A stretch of DNA of 64,000 nucleotides. Source: Ligilactobacillus saerimneri DSM 16049. GTDB lineage: Bacteria > Bacillota > Bacilli > Lactobacillales > Lactobacillaceae. The notes under the pieces are model-generated. The model ran no database searches, had not been told where the DNA came from, and saw nothing but the letters and a program-made list of their open reading frames with translations. Positions 32,756 through 41,541 of this stretch are shown here, piece after piece (the first letter of the stretch is position 1; every line of letters starts with the position of its first letter). The translations under genes and the position numbers were made by a program. Where the stretch lies: contig NZ_AUHQ01000003.1 in NCBI RefSeq assembly GCF_000423265.1, forward strand, positions 50,219-114,218, written 5' to 3'.

Positions 32756-34360
32756 ATGCGTCAACGAAAAATTAGCCTCTTTTCTGGAGTAATGCTCGCC
32801 TTGAGCTCATTGATTGGGTCTGGCTGGCTGTTTGGCTCCGGCGCAGCTGCCCGGGTTGCGGGACCAGCTGCGGTGATCTCATGGATCATCGGGGCGATTA
32901 TCATGATTATGATTGCTTTTAATTATGTCGAATTGGGGACGATGTTTCCCGAATCCGGGGGGATGAGTCGTTTTGCACAGTACAGCCACGGCCCCTTGTT
33001 AGGATTTATCGCTGCCTGGGCTAACTGGGTTTCGTTGGTGACCTTGCTCCCCATCGAAGCCGTGGCGTGTGTCCAGTATATGAGCTCTTGGCCATGGGCT
33101 TGGGCTAACTGGACCCGAAAGTTTATGGCAGATGGGACCATCACTACGGAAGGGTTATTAGTTGTCTTTGCAATTATGATTGTTTTTACCCTGATTAATT
33201 TTTGGTCAGTCAAACTATTAACGCACTTTACCAGTTTGATTTCAGTTTTTAAAATTCTAATCCCGAGTTTGACGATCTTGATGTTAATTATCGCTGGTTT
33301 TCACGGGAGCAACTTTGGACACAACTCTGCGACCTTTATGCCGTATGGAACCCGGGGGATCTTTGAAGCGGTGGCTGTATCCGGGATTATCCTTTCATAT
33401 GATGCTTTCCAAACAGTAATCAATATGGGCGGTGAGATGGTCAATCCTCAGAAGAACATCTTCCGTGGGGTATGGATCTCATTGTCAATTACGGCAGTGA
33501 TCTATATCCTCCTGCAGGTGGCATTTATTGGCGCAGTTGCCCCGAGTGATCTGGCTCGGGTGGGTTGGCATGGGATCAATTTTGCTTCCCCATTTGCTGA
33601 TTTGGCAATCTTATTAGGGTTGCACTGGTTGTCCTTACTATTGTACGTGGATGCGTTTGTGTCCCCATTTGGAACAGGGGTAACTTTCGTGGCTACTTCA
33701 TCCCGAACTTTAGCGGCGATGACACGGAATGGTAATTTGCCAGCATGGTTGGGGCGGATGAACCGCCGTTATATGATTCCGCGGCTAGCGATGCTAGCAG
33801 ACCTGTTTTTAGCGATGGTCTTGGTGTTCTTCTTCCGTGACTGGAGCAAATTGGCAACAGTAGTGTCGATCTCGACTTTCGTTGCTTATGCTACCGGGCC
33901 AGTGACAGCAGTGGCTTTACGCAAACTGCGTCCCCGCTTTACCCGCCCCTTTAACTCACGTCACCTGGCATGGGTTGCGCCAGTATCCTTTGTTATGACT
34001 GGTTTGGTCATTTACTGGGCAATGTGGCCAACCACGGTTGAAGTGATCGGAATTGTGTTGTTAGGTCTACCAATTTATTTCTACTATGACCTGCGTTACA
34101 ACCATGTACCGCTGCGGTGGCAACTAAAAGGGGCCTTATGGCTCTTGGTTTACTTGGTATTTATCTCTGTGGTTTCGTACCTTGGAAGTACCGGTTTTGG
34201 GGGACGGGACATCCTTAGATATCCTTTCGACTTCATAGTAATTATCGGGGCTTCATTGATCTTCTATTGGTGGGCAGTTCGGTCGCGCGTTGATGGCCCT
34301 GACCTGGAAGCCGCGGAAAAGGTTAATGCTAAAGTTAAGCGCACTTACGAAGATAAATAA
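32756..34360 (+). CDS. APC-superfamily amino acid permease
   Basis: The 534-residue integral membrane protein has about twelve or more spans. The first span carries the APC unwound-helix motif SSLIGSGWLFGSGAAARVAG, and a later one has SFVAYATGPVTAVALRKLRP-like features. It imports or exchanges an amino acid or polyamine; the substrate is not readable. The ATG at 32756 lies 8 nt after AATGGAGGAA, better than upstream in-frame ATGs at 32708 and 32738. It stands alone between its own terminator and a divergent SDR gene. Confidence 0.88.
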   Translation: MRQRKISLFSGVMLALSSLIGSGWLFGSGAAARVAGPAAVISWIIGAIIMIMIAFNYVELGTMFPESGGMSRFAQYSHGPLLGFIAAWANWVSLVTLLPIEAVACVQYMSSWPWAWANWTRKFMADGTITTEGLLVVFAIMIVFTLINFWSVKLLTHFTSLISVFKILIPSLTILMLIIAGFHGSNFGHNSATFMPYGTRGIFEAVAVSGIILSYDAFQTVINMGGEMVNPQKNIFRGVWISLSITAVIYILLQVAFIGAVAPSDLARVGWHGINFASPFADLAILLGLHWLSLLLYVDAFVSPFGTGVTFVATSSRTLAAMTRNGNLPAWLGRMNRRYMIPRLAMLADLFLAMVLVFFFRDWSKLATVVSISTFVAYATGPVTAVALRKLRPRFTRPFNSRHLAWVAPVSFVMTGLVIYWAMWPTTVEVIGIVLLGLPIYFYYDLRYNHVPLRWQLKGALWLLVYLVFISVVSYLGSTGFGGRDILRYPFDFIVIIGASLIFYWWAVRSRVDGPDLEAAEKVNAKVKRTYEDK

Positions 34361-34385
34361 AAAACTAGGCATACTAGTATGACGA

Positions 34386-34421
34386 GGGGCTACAAGCGAC
34401 CTGCTTGTAGTCTCTTTTTAT
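34386..34421 (+). terminator. Terminator after the APC permease
   Basis: CTACAAGC/GCTTGTAG perfect stem followed by TCTCTTTTT. Confidence 0.85.
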
Positions 34422-34432
34422 TTGATAATGAT

Positions 34433-34446
34433 TGTAAGCGTTTCTA
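34433..34446 (+). promoter_or_regulatory. cre-like site before the HAD phosphatase
   Basis: TGTAAGCGTTTCTA matches the CcpA consensus at about 12 of 14 positions and lies 48 bp before the HAD start codon, in promoter position. It closely resembles the PTS-operon cre at 24169. Confidence 0.5.
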
Positions 34447-34493
34447 GATATATGCTATTCTGAACTATGAATTAAGAGTAGAGGAGTTTTTGT

Positions 34494-35309
34494 ATGACGT
34501 TACCATTTAAAGTTGTTGCCTTTGATATGGACGGCACTTTTTTACAAGATGATAAGAAGTATGATTATCACCGCTTCAACCATGTTTTTCACCGGTTACA
34601 AGACCATGGGGTGCAGGTGGTTGTAGCTAGTGGCAATCCTGCCCAGATCCTCCAACAATACTTTACCGAGTACACGGATCAATTGACGATTTTAGCGGAA
34701 AATGGGGCGCAAGCGCTGGAGCGGGGACGACAAGTATTAGCTTCAACGTTAAACCGGAATAAGGTTCATGAAGCAGTAGCCTTCCTCCAACAAGATTTGG
34801 GGATTGCGCCTGCCTTATCTGGAAGTAAGCAAGGATATTTCCCGCGCAATACTTCGTCAGAATTCATGGAGCACATGGGTTTTTATTATCCTAAACACGT
34901 TATTCGTGACTTATTACCTTTGCCAGCAGATGACATTTTCCAAATTTCGATGTTGGTAAAGGATGATGCTGTTCCTGGAATCAAGACCCAACTTGATACG
35001 AAATTCCACGGTGAATTGGATATTACTCCTAGTGGGAACGACTCAATTGACATCACCAAACCAGGGATTAACAAGGGGTGGGGGTTGACCCAGTTGTTAC
35101 AAAGATGGCACCTAACCGCGGATGATTTGATTGCTTTTGGTGATGGGGACAACGACCTGAGTATGTTGCAGCTAGCCAAGTATTCTTATGCCATGCCCAA
35201 TGGTAATGCTAACGTTAAAGCTACGGCTAATTATTTAGCAGTGGCGGATAACAACAATGGTGGGGTCCTGGCAACCCTAGAAGATTATTTAGACCGGGCA
35301 GAGAAATAA
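34494..35309 (+). CDS. Cof-type HAD-IIB sugar phosphatase
   Basis: The 271-residue phosphatase has motif I VAFDMDGTFLQDD, motif II VVVASGNPAQ, the Lys of motif III in ITKPGINKGWGLTQL and motif IV FGDGDNDLSML. The large C2B cap lies between motifs II and III. Members act on phosphosugars, FMN or pyridoxal phosphate in the cytosol. The cre-like upstream site suggests a link with carbon metabolism. It is monocistronic. Confidence 0.9.
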   Translation: MTLPFKVVAFDMDGTFLQDDKKYDYHRFNHVFHRLQDHGVQVVVASGNPAQILQQYFTEYTDQLTILAENGAQALERGRQVLASTLNRNKVHEAVAFLQQDLGIAPALSGSKQGYFPRNTSSEFMEHMGFYYPKHVIRDLLPLPADDIFQISMLVKDDAVPGIKTQLDTKFHGELDITPSGNDSIDITKPGINKGWGLTQLLQRWHLTADDLIAFGDGDNDLSMLQLAKYSYAMPNGNANVKATANYLAVADNNNGGVLATLEDYLDRAEK

Positions 35310-35370
35310 ACATTGAAAGAGCTATGAGTAGGAAATAACCTTTGTAGCAAGTTACTGAGATACTAGACTT

Positions 35371-35422
35371 GTGGTTATTTTTCAGACTATCTAAGAAATA
35401 TTAGAGAATAAAGACCGAGGCT
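35371..35422 (+). repeat. Dispersed intergenic repeat, copy 1
   Basis: About 52 bp, clearly similar (roughly three quarters identical by eye) to 53526-53576, sharing GTGGTTATTTT, GAAA-ATTAG and GAATAAAGACC. It leads into the hairpin at 35413-35455. Confidence 0.6.
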
Positions 35423-35455
35423 GGTGAGAAAACAGTATTTCTCCCAGCCTCGGTC
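35413..35455. terminator. Strong hairpin between HAD and AKR genes
   Basis: GACCGAGGCTGG/CCAGCCTCGGTC perfect 12-bp arms extended by TGAGAAA/TTTCTC. The T tail is weak on the forward strand. It probably terminates the forward HAD transcript. Confidence 0.65.
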
Positions 35456-35577
35456 AATTAGTTAATATGTGAAGTGAATATAGACAGCGGTGTCTGATTG
35501 TGGTTTTCTCTGATGATGCTCATCATTCGTTACCCTAGGTTAGATCACGCTTTCTAACTGCACTACTCAGCACTTCC

Positions 35578-36429
35578 TTAAAAACCAGCCGTATCCGGGT
35601 CCGTCGCATAACCCACAACCCCATCCAGAGCATCAATCCGTTGCATTTGTTCTGGCGAAAGTTCAAAATCAAAAATCTTAGTATTATCTTCAATATAATT
35701 AGGATGGATCGACTTTGGCAACGGCAAGAATCCGTGTTGTAACGACCACCGCAAGCAAACTTGGGCCACCGTCTTGCCAGTTTCTTGTGCAATTTCTTGC
35801 ATGGTTGGATCTGTAAAAATCTTCCCCGTTCCCAAAGGACTATATGCTTCAAGTAACATGCCATGGTCGCGGCTGTAAGCAATCGTTTCTTGATCAAGAT
35901 CACCCGGGCAGATCCGAATTTGGTTAACCATTGGGGCAACTTTTTGGGTCTGTTCGAGAACTTGGAGGTGGTGCTTACGGAAGTTAGACACCCCAATTGC
36001 CTTGAGTTTACCAGCTTGGTAAGCATCTTCTAATGCGCGCCAAGTATCTTGAAGGTGGGCTTCCCAGTTTTCATCCCGAAAGGCAACTGGATTTGGCCAG
36101 TGGATCAAGAATAAGTCGAGATAATCAAGCCCTAAGTCAGCAAGACTTTGATCAATTGCCTGGCTAGCTAGGTCATAGCTATGGAAAGAATTGTTAAGCT
36201 TGGAAGTAACCCAGAGGTGGCGGCGACTGATCCCACTTTCTTTGATGGCCTGACCAACCTCTTTTTCATTGCCATACATTTCGGCAGTGTCAATGTGCCG
36301 GTAACCTGAAACCAAAGCAGACTTCACCACAGATTTGGCGATCTCTGGAGCAGTTTGCCATGTTCCAAACCCAACCACGGGGATCTGGGTACCGTTACTC
36401 AGGGAATATGTGTCAATGATGCTACGCAT
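35578..36429 (-). CDS. Aldo/keto reductase (AKR5-like, 2,5-diketo-gluconate reductase type)
   Basis: The 283-residue barrel enzyme shows SLSNGTQIPVVGFGTWQT, DTAEMYGNEKEVG (Asp, Tyr), VTSKLNN (Lys) and FLIHWPNP (His). AIGVSNFRKHHL and LLPLPKSIHPNYIEDN-like cofactor segments also mark the AKR5 group. It reduces carbonyl compounds with NADPH. It is transcribed alone on the reverse strand and diverges from jag. It is not closely similar to the AKR at 5006. Confidence 0.93.
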   Translation of the reverse strand: MRSIIDTYSLSNGTQIPVVGFGTWQTAPEIAKSVVKSALVSGYRHIDTAEMYGNEKEVGQAIKESGISRRHLWVTSKLNNSFHSYDLASQAIDQSLADLGLDYLDLFLIHWPNPVAFRDENWEAHLQDTWRALEDAYQAGKLKAIGVSNFRKHHLQVLEQTQKVAPMVNQIRICPGDLDQETIAYSRDHGMLLEAYSPLGTGKIFTDPTMQEIAQETGKTVAQVCLRWSLQHGFLPLPKSIHPNYIEDNTKIFDFELSPEQMQRIDALDGVVGYATDPDTAGF

Positions 36430-36616
36430 AAATATAACCTCTCTTCATGCCATGATAACTTGCAACAAGTTTCATTCTAATTGTATTCTTAAAAAATAAG
36501 AAAGTAAAACTAAAATGTTAGCCTTACCCAAGATCCGGTACTACATTCAGCATGTTACTTTTGTTATAATTAGCATAAATATAGCGCGTTAATCCGCGCC
36601 AATTCCATGGAGGTCG

Positions 36617-37375
36617 ATGAAAACGAGATATACAGGTAAAACTATCGCTGAAGCTGTTGCCACTGGGTTGCAGGCTCTGAATAAGCAACCTGAACAAGTA
36701 GAATATCAAGTCATAGTCACCCCGAAGAAGGGCTTTTTGGGAATTGGACGGCGTGACGCTGTGATCACAATGACTGTTAAAGAGGAACCCGCACCGACGC
36801 CGACACAAGCTGCTAAATCAGAAGCAACGCCTACTCCTGATCCAGCCAAGGTAGAAACACCTGAAGCTGATCCGACGCAGGCGTCAGTGGAACCGCCGGT
36901 TAGTTCTGCACGTCAGCAACGGGACCAAGCCTTTCGTGAGTTGGGCTATTATTTGGCGGATATTACCAAACAAATGGGGATTACAACTACGATCGACGTG
37001 ACTCCAGGAAGCCATGTGGTGCGGTACGACTTTACCACTCCAACGGAAGGGCTCCTGATTGGCAAGCACGGGAAGGTAATCAATTCGCTCCAACTTTTGG
37101 CCCAAGTCTTTTTGGACAAGCATCTGCGTCACCATGTGCGGGTTGAGCTCAATGTGGCTGATTATCGGCAGCGGCGGGCAGAAACCCTGGAGCGCTTGGC
37201 TAAGCGGGTTGCACGGAACGCCATCGCTCAGGGAGAGAGCCAATATCTTGATCCGATGCCGTCGTTTGAACGTAAAGTTATTCATGGAGCCTTGGCCTAC
37301 AATGACCACGTCAAAACATACTCTCGGGGTCGCGAACCTTACCGGTCAGTTGTGGTTGAACCGGTTCATCGATAG
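36617..37375 (+). CDS. jag: RNA-binding protein Jag/KhpB (EloR)
   Basis: The 252-residue protein has a Jag-N domain (residues 1-55, ending KKGFLGIGRRDAVI) and a Pro/Thr/Ala-rich linker (residues ~58-100). A KH domain with GLLIGKHGKVINSLQLL and an R3H domain (RRAETLERLAKRVA, ending FERKVIHGALAYND) complete it. In Firmicutes it binds RNA with KhpA and links cell elongation to division. The gene usually lies behind yidC and rnpA, but here it stands alone with its own TATAAT-type promoter and terminator. GGAGGTCG precedes the ATG. Confidence 0.93.
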   Translation: MKTRYTGKTIAEAVATGLQALNKQPEQVEYQVIVTPKKGFLGIGRRDAVITMTVKEEPAPTPTQAAKSEATPTPDPAKVETPEADPTQASVEPPVSSARQQRDQAFRELGYYLADITKQMGITTTIDVTPGSHVVRYDFTTPTEGLLIGKHGKVINSLQLLAQVFLDKHLRHHVRVELNVADYRQRRAETLERLAKRVARNAIAQGESQYLDPMPSFERKVIHGALAYNDHVKTYSRGREPYRSVVVEPVHR

Positions 37376-37387
37376 TCTATATCAGGG

Positions 37388-37431
37388 ACACGCCTTAGAT
37401 TAGGTCTACTAATCTGGGGCGTATTTTTATG
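37388..37431 (+). terminator. Terminator after jag
   Basis: ACGCC-AGATTA/TAATCT-GGCGT stem followed by ATTTTTAT. Confidence 0.85.
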
Positions 37432-37775
37432 GAGAAATAGTCTGGATAAGGACTTTTTACCAGGAAAATAATGGGTATTTTCGGAAAAAAGAAGGAGTTC
37501 ATCAGTTGAAAAACTCTGCTTAAAGTCTCTTTTAGCGCTCGGAAAAATGTCCGTATTGCTAATTATATAGGGACAAAAAAGCTTTTAAATCAGCCAAAAA
37601 GGACAGAAAGACAGCTATTTTTTAGTGAATATCCTGATAATGATAGCGCTATCTGCTTATAACTGTTATTATAGTAAGTATTATGATAAACGATTGACAC
37701 AAATAGTAACTGGTGTTTGCGCTTTCATAATATTATAATTTAGTTGTAATCATACCAAGATAGGGGATATTTATT
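37432..37775. other. Upstream region of the ROK kinase gene
   Basis: No gene is seen. It holds a perfect 12-bp palindrome GATAGCGCTATC (37642-37653) within a cre/LacI-type word TGATAGCGCTATCT, a second cre-like word TGTTTGCGCTTTCA at 37714-37727, a TTGACA at 37694-37699 and TATAAT at 37734-37739. The -35/-10 spacing is not standard, so the exact promoter is unresolved. Control by CcpA or a LacI-family regulator is plausible. Confidence 0.5.
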
Positions 37776-38642
37776 ATGGCAACATTAGTTGGCGGAATTG
37801 AAGCAGGCGGAACAAAGTTTGTCTGTGTAGTCGGGACACCAGATGGTGAAATCAAGGACAGCGTGCGCTTTCCAACCGAAGCACCAGAGCAAACCATGGC
37901 CAACGTTTTTAAATTTTTCGATCAGTACGACGTTAAAGTGATCGCAATTGGGTCATTCGGACCGATTGATATTAACGAAGACTCAGCTACATATGGCTAC
38001 ATTACCAGCACGCCAAAGCCAGGTTGGATGAACTTTGATTTCGTCGGTGCGATGGAGAAACAATACCCAGGGGTAAAGATTTTGTGGACAACGGACGTTA
38101 ACATTGCTGGTTACGGTGAATACAAGGCTGGCGCTGCTAAGGGCCACAAGAATGTTTTGTATGTAACTGTTGGGACCGGTGTGGGTGTCGGCTATGTTCA
38201 AGATGGCAAATTCTTCCAGGGCTTTAGCCACCCTGAAGGCGGCCATATGCTCCCACGGCGGTATCCAGGCGATGATTTTAAGGGTGTATGTCCATACCAT
38301 GGTTCCTGTATCGAAGGACTGACAGCTGGTCCAGCAGTGGAAGCCCGGGCTGGGAAGAAAGGTCACCTCTTGGCAGTTGATGACAAAGTTTGGGACTATG
38401 AAGCATTTTATTTAGCTCAAGCATGCGCTACTTACACCGTGACCTTCCGACCAGACATTATTGTCTTTGGTGGGGGCGTAATGAAACAAGAACAACTCTT
38501 TGACAAGATTCGGAAGCAAACAGCAGAATTGCTCAATGGTTATCTCGATACACCAAACATGGAAGATTACATTGTTCATGTTGGCTTAGGCGATGATGCT
38601 GGGATCAAGGGGTGCTTGCTGTGGGCTGGCGACAACTTATAA
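37776..38642 (+). CDS. ROK-family fructokinase
   Basis: The 288-residue sugar kinase starts LVGGIEAGGTKFVCVVG (phosphate-binding). It shows TDVNIAGYGEY with the catalytic Asp region, the ATP motif VTVGTGVGVGYV and the ROK zinc site HPEGGHMLPRRYPGDDFKGV followed by CPYHGSC. This matches Firmicute fructokinases (ScrK/GmuE type) that make fructose-6-phosphate from internal fructose. It stands alone and appears under catabolite-type control. Confidence 0.92.
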   Translation: MATLVGGIEAGGTKFVCVVGTPDGEIKDSVRFPTEAPEQTMANVFKFFDQYDVKVIAIGSFGPIDINEDSATYGYITSTPKPGWMNFDFVGAMEKQYPGVKILWTTDVNIAGYGEYKAGAAKGHKNVLYVTVGTGVGVGYVQDGKFFQGFSHPEGGHMLPRRYPGDDFKGVCPYHGSCIEGLTAGPAVEARAGKKGHLLAVDDKVWDYEAFYLAQACATYTVTFRPDIIVFGGGVMKQEQLFDKIRKQTAELLNGYLDTPNMEDYIVHVGLGDDAGIKGCLLWAGDNL

Positions 38643-38662
38643 AAGAAGTAAATACTGAAATT

Positions 38663-38693
38663 TAAGCGGGAGTTCGTGAACACCCGCTTTTTG
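38663..38693 (+). terminator. Terminator after the fructokinase gene
   Basis: AAGCGGG/CCCGCTT stem followed by TTTTG. Confidence 0.8.
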
Positions 38694-38764
38694 TTATGGC
38701 GCTTTTAATTTGCTAGTGAACTGTGTTACATTCTATGTAACGATAAAGAAATGAGGGCAAATCT

Positions 38765-40402
38765 GTGATTACTGTAAATGATTTGAGTTTAAACTTCTCG
38801 GGACGTTTACTCTATGATGATGTTAATTTGAAATTTACCCCCGGTAATTGTTACGGCATTATTGGTGCTAACGGCGCCGGCAAGTCGACTTTTCTCCACC
38901 TGTTGGAAGGACAAATCGAGCCGACAACGGGTTCGATTACGATCGGTGCAAACGAACGATTATCTAGTTTGCAACAGGACCACTTTGCTTTTGAAGAATT
39001 TCCGGTCTTGGAAACTGTAATTCAAGGGCATAAGAAGCTATACGATATTATGAAGGAAAAAGACGCCTTGTATGCCAAACCAGACTTTTCCGAAGCCGAT
39101 GGGATCAAGGCAGCAGAACTAGAGGCGGAATTTGCAGAAATGGATGGGTGGAATGCTGAGGCCGAAGCGGCTCAGCTGCTGCAATCCTTGGGAATCCCAG
39201 AGGGGCAGCATAACTTGCTGATGAGTGAACTGGCTGAAAGTGACAAGGTGAAAGTGCTCTTGGCTCAAGCCCTCTTTGGCTCACCGGACATCCTCTTGCT
39301 GGACGAACCAACCAACGGGTTAGATGTGCACACTATTGCCTGGCTCGAAGACTTTCTAGCTGATTACCAAAACATTGTAATCGTGGTTTCCCACGACCGC
39401 CACTTTCTCAACCAAGTCTGCACTCACATGTGTGATGTGGACTTTGGCAAGATCAAACTCTATGTCGGGAACTATGACTTCTGGCTGGAATCTAGCCAGT
39501 TAGCAGCTAAACTACAGGCTAATGCGAACGCAAAGAAGGAAGAAAAGATCAAGGAATTGCAGGAGTTTATCGCCCGGTTCTCGGCTAATGCTTCTAAGTC
39601 CAAGCAGGCAACTTCACGGAAGAAGCAGTTAGAAAAAATTACCCTTGATGATATCAAGCCGTCTTCGCGGAAGTATCCGTTCATCAAGTTCGACCTGGAA
39701 CGAGAACTAGGTAACGATTTGGTCAAGGTAGAAAACATCTCCTATACTGTTGACGGCGAACAACTCCTCAACAATGTTAGCTTCATCATCCGGCCTGGGG
39801 AAAAGGTTGCTTTCCTTTCCCGTAACGACCGGGCAACAACAGCATTGATGCAGATCATGGCGGGAGAATTGCAACCTGATGCAGGGACGGTAACTTGGGG
39901 CCAAACAACGAACCGTAGTTATATGTCTAAAGACCTTAATGCTAGCTTTGACAATGATGAGCTCAGCATCTTAGACTGGTTGCGTCAATTTGCTTCCAAG
40001 GAGCAGGATGATAATACTTTCTTGCGGGGCTTTTTAGGTAAGATGCTATTTTCAGGTGATGATATTACCAAGCAGATCAAAGTCTTGTCTGGGGGCGAGA
40101 AGGTGCGGTGTATCCTGGCAAAGATGATGTTAGAGCAACCTAACGTACTCTTGATGGATGATCCGACTAACCACTTAGATTTGGAGTCAATTACAGCGCT
40201 GAATGATGCCATGATTGATTTTAGTGGTTCCATCCTGTTTACATCTCATGACCATGAATATATTCAGACAATTGCTAATCATATTATCGAAGTGGGGCCG
40301 AATGGCTTGGTTGACCGCTTTGATACAACGTATGATGAGTTCTTGGCTCACCCAACTGTGCAGGAACAAGTAGCCAAGTTATATTTAAGAACAGATAATT
40401 AA
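38765..40402 (+). CDS. ABC-F family ATPase (YbiT/YkpA-like) with altered motifs
   Basis: The 545-residue protein has two ATPase domains and no membrane part. Domain 1 has Walker A IIGANGAGKST and Walker B DILLLDEPTNGLD, but its signature reads LMSELAESDKV instead of a GG-containing LSGG-like form. Domain 2 has a normal LSGGEKVR and LMDDPTNHLD, but its P-loop is degenerate (FLSRNDRATTAL, no GKS/T). The two composite sites are therefore asymmetric. ABC-F proteins act on ribosomes to rescue or regulate translation. The start is GTG at 38765 after GAGGG. It is monocistronic. Confidence 0.88.
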   Translation: MITVNDLSLNFSGRLLYDDVNLKFTPGNCYGIIGANGAGKSTFLHLLEGQIEPTTGSITIGANERLSSLQQDHFAFEEFPVLETVIQGHKKLYDIMKEKDALYAKPDFSEADGIKAAELEAEFAEMDGWNAEAEAAQLLQSLGIPEGQHNLLMSELAESDKVKVLLAQALFGSPDILLLDEPTNGLDVHTIAWLEDFLADYQNIVIVVSHDRHFLNQVCTHMCDVDFGKIKLYVGNYDFWLESSQLAAKLQANANAKKEEKIKELQEFIARFSANASKSKQATSRKKQLEKITLDDIKPSSRKYPFIKFDLERELGNDLVKVENISYTVDGEQLLNNVSFIIRPGEKVAFLSRNDRATTALMQIMAGELQPDAGTVTWGQTTNRSYMSKDLNASFDNDELSILDWLRQFASKEQDDNTFLRGFLGKMLFSGDDITKQIKVLSGGEKVRCILAKMMLEQPNVLLMDDPTNHLDLESITALNDAMIDFSGSILFTSHDHEYIQTIANHIIEVGPNGLVDRFDTTYDEFLAHPTVQEQVAKLYLRTDN

Positions 40403-40404
40403 TT

Positions 40405-40441
40405 GTGCGGCTCACTACTAGGATGTGGTGGGCTGTTTTAG
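40405..40441 (+). terminator. Terminator after the ABC-F gene
   Basis: GGCTCAC/GTGGGCT stem with one G-U pair, then TGTTTTAGTT. Confidence 0.65.
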
Positions 40442-40754
40442 TTGGGAAAAATGAGCGTGAAATTTCAGAAAAATTATTTTGCTCCATGAGCATTGTGAAG
40501 TGTCCCACCCGACATATCGTAATATAGGTGCAAAAGTGGATTGCTTTTTATGCTTTTACAGAGAAATGGCGCATATTGTAATATATTTCGTGTCATTTGT
40601 GCTCAAGTTGATAAATTGTGCCGAAAAAATTTATTGCAACAAGTTTTGTGCACTGACTAATGAGGTAGAGTGCAGAGTGTTAGGCAGAAAAATTGATCCA
40701 CAATATAGTAAAAAACTCAGTGATGGACTTAAAAGAATATTGTGGTATAGTTAG
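40442..40754. other. Intergenic region before the folate riboswitch
   Basis: No supported gene. A forward frame at 40479-40754 has no ribosome-binding site and an unusual composition. The right end holds a likely promoter: TGGACT (40724-40729), TATAGT (40746-40751). Confidence 0.4.
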
Positions 40755-40920
40755 TCAACGTAGGGGTAGGAAACTACGCGCAACGCTCCCTCGGAACGGA
40801 ATGTGAACGATGGAGGAGTGGTCAAAGTCATGTGACCGACGTGTTTTTTCCGCATTCACCAATTGAAACTGAATAAGATTCTGGTGTCTGTCCTCCCGCA
40901 AATAATTTTTGGGAGTTGAT
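40755..40920 (+). ncRNA. Candidate tetrahydrofolate (folT-type) riboswitch with ribosome-binding-site sequestering stem
   Basis: The leader of a FolT-like gene contains GTAGG-ACTACGCG, a CTCC/GGAG stem closing GGAACGGAATGTGAACGATG, and a TGGTCA/TGACC helix (about 40765-40836). The AACGGAATGTG word resembles the conserved ANNGGGAUGU core of THF riboswitches. After it, CTCCC (40893-40897) can pair with GGGAG (40911-40915), the ribosome-binding site 9 nt before the ATG. Ligand control of translation is thus plausible. Identification rests on context and partial motif memory, so it is tentative. Confidence 0.6.
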
Positions 40921-40924
40921 TAAC

Positions 40925-41470
40925 ATGACAAAGTATTTTTCCTGGCGTAGTCCTAAGCTGACTACCAAGACGTTGACGGTAGCTGCGATGCTGATTGCAG
41001 TGCAAGTGGTACTAGGGAAGCTTTCCGTAGGTGATGCCCAGGTCCTCAAAGTTGGTCTGGGTTTCATTGGAACTGCGATGATCGGGTATTTCCTGGGACC
41101 GTGGTTAGGCGGTATGGTGATGATCGTTGATGATATCATTGCCAATACGATCCTTTCGACGGGCGCTGGTTTCTTCCCGGGGTTCACGTTGAGTGCTTTC
41201 ATCTCGGGGGTGATTGCCGGGTTGTTCTTGCACCAACAACGGATTAGTTTACCACGGCTATTTGCCTACGAATTGGTCCAAATCACGATTACGAATGTGA
41301 TTTTTAACACTTTGTGGCTGCACATCATACACGGGGCACCATTTACCCAGTTGTTTTGGGTACGGTTGCCGAAAGAAGTGATCAGTTGGCCGGTGGAAAG
41401 TCTGGTGGGCTTTATTGTCCTTGGGGCGCTAGTTCGGGCATTAAGAGCACGGAATATCTCGGTGAATTAA
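40925..41470 (+). CDS. Folate-family ECF transporter S component (FolT-like)
   Basis: The 181-residue membrane protein has about five or six spans and the ECF S-component features. The N-terminal TTKTLTVAAMLIAVQVVLGK contains the Ala-rich coupling helix. VGLGFIGTAMIGYFLGPWLG and DDIIANTILSTGAGFFPGFT follow. It matches folate-type S components, which capture folates for the shared EcfA/A'/T energising module encoded elsewhere. The ATG at 40925 is chosen since its site GGGAG lies 9 nt upstream. The upstream riboswitch candidate supports folate specificity. Confidence 0.85.
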   Translation: MTKYFSWRSPKLTTKTLTVAAMLIAVQVVLGKLSVGDAQVLKVGLGFIGTAMIGYFLGPWLGGMVMIVDDIIANTILSTGAGFFPGFTLSAFISGVIAGLFLHQQRISLPRLFAYELVQITITNVIFNTLWLHIIHGAPFTQLFWVRLPKEVISWPVESLVGFIVLGALVRALRARNISVN

Positions 41471-41491
41471 ATTAGATAACTAAGTTTAAGT

Positions 41492-41541
41492 GGGCACCTT
41501 GCTCCAGCTGAAAGAAACAGGCGGAGTGGGGTGCCTTTTTG
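41492..41541 (+). terminator. Terminator after the FolT-like gene
   Basis: GGGCACC-GCTCC/GGAG-GGGTGCC stem followed by TTTTTG. Confidence 0.8.

Noticed and set aside
34433..34446. Treating the cre-like word before the HAD gene as a firm CcpA site
   Set aside because: Two mismatches at conserved positions; kept only as a moderate-confidence site because of its promoter position.
35535..36026. Reverse 163-codon frame at the aldo/keto reductase locus
   Set aside because: It lies in another frame on the same strand as a clear aldo/keto reductase with all catalytic residues; composition is that of a shadow frame.
40479..40754. Forward 91-codon frame between the ABC-F and FolT-like genes
   Set aside because: No ribosome-binding site, TTG-type start, odd Cys-rich composition, and the frame runs into the promoter of the riboswitch transcript.
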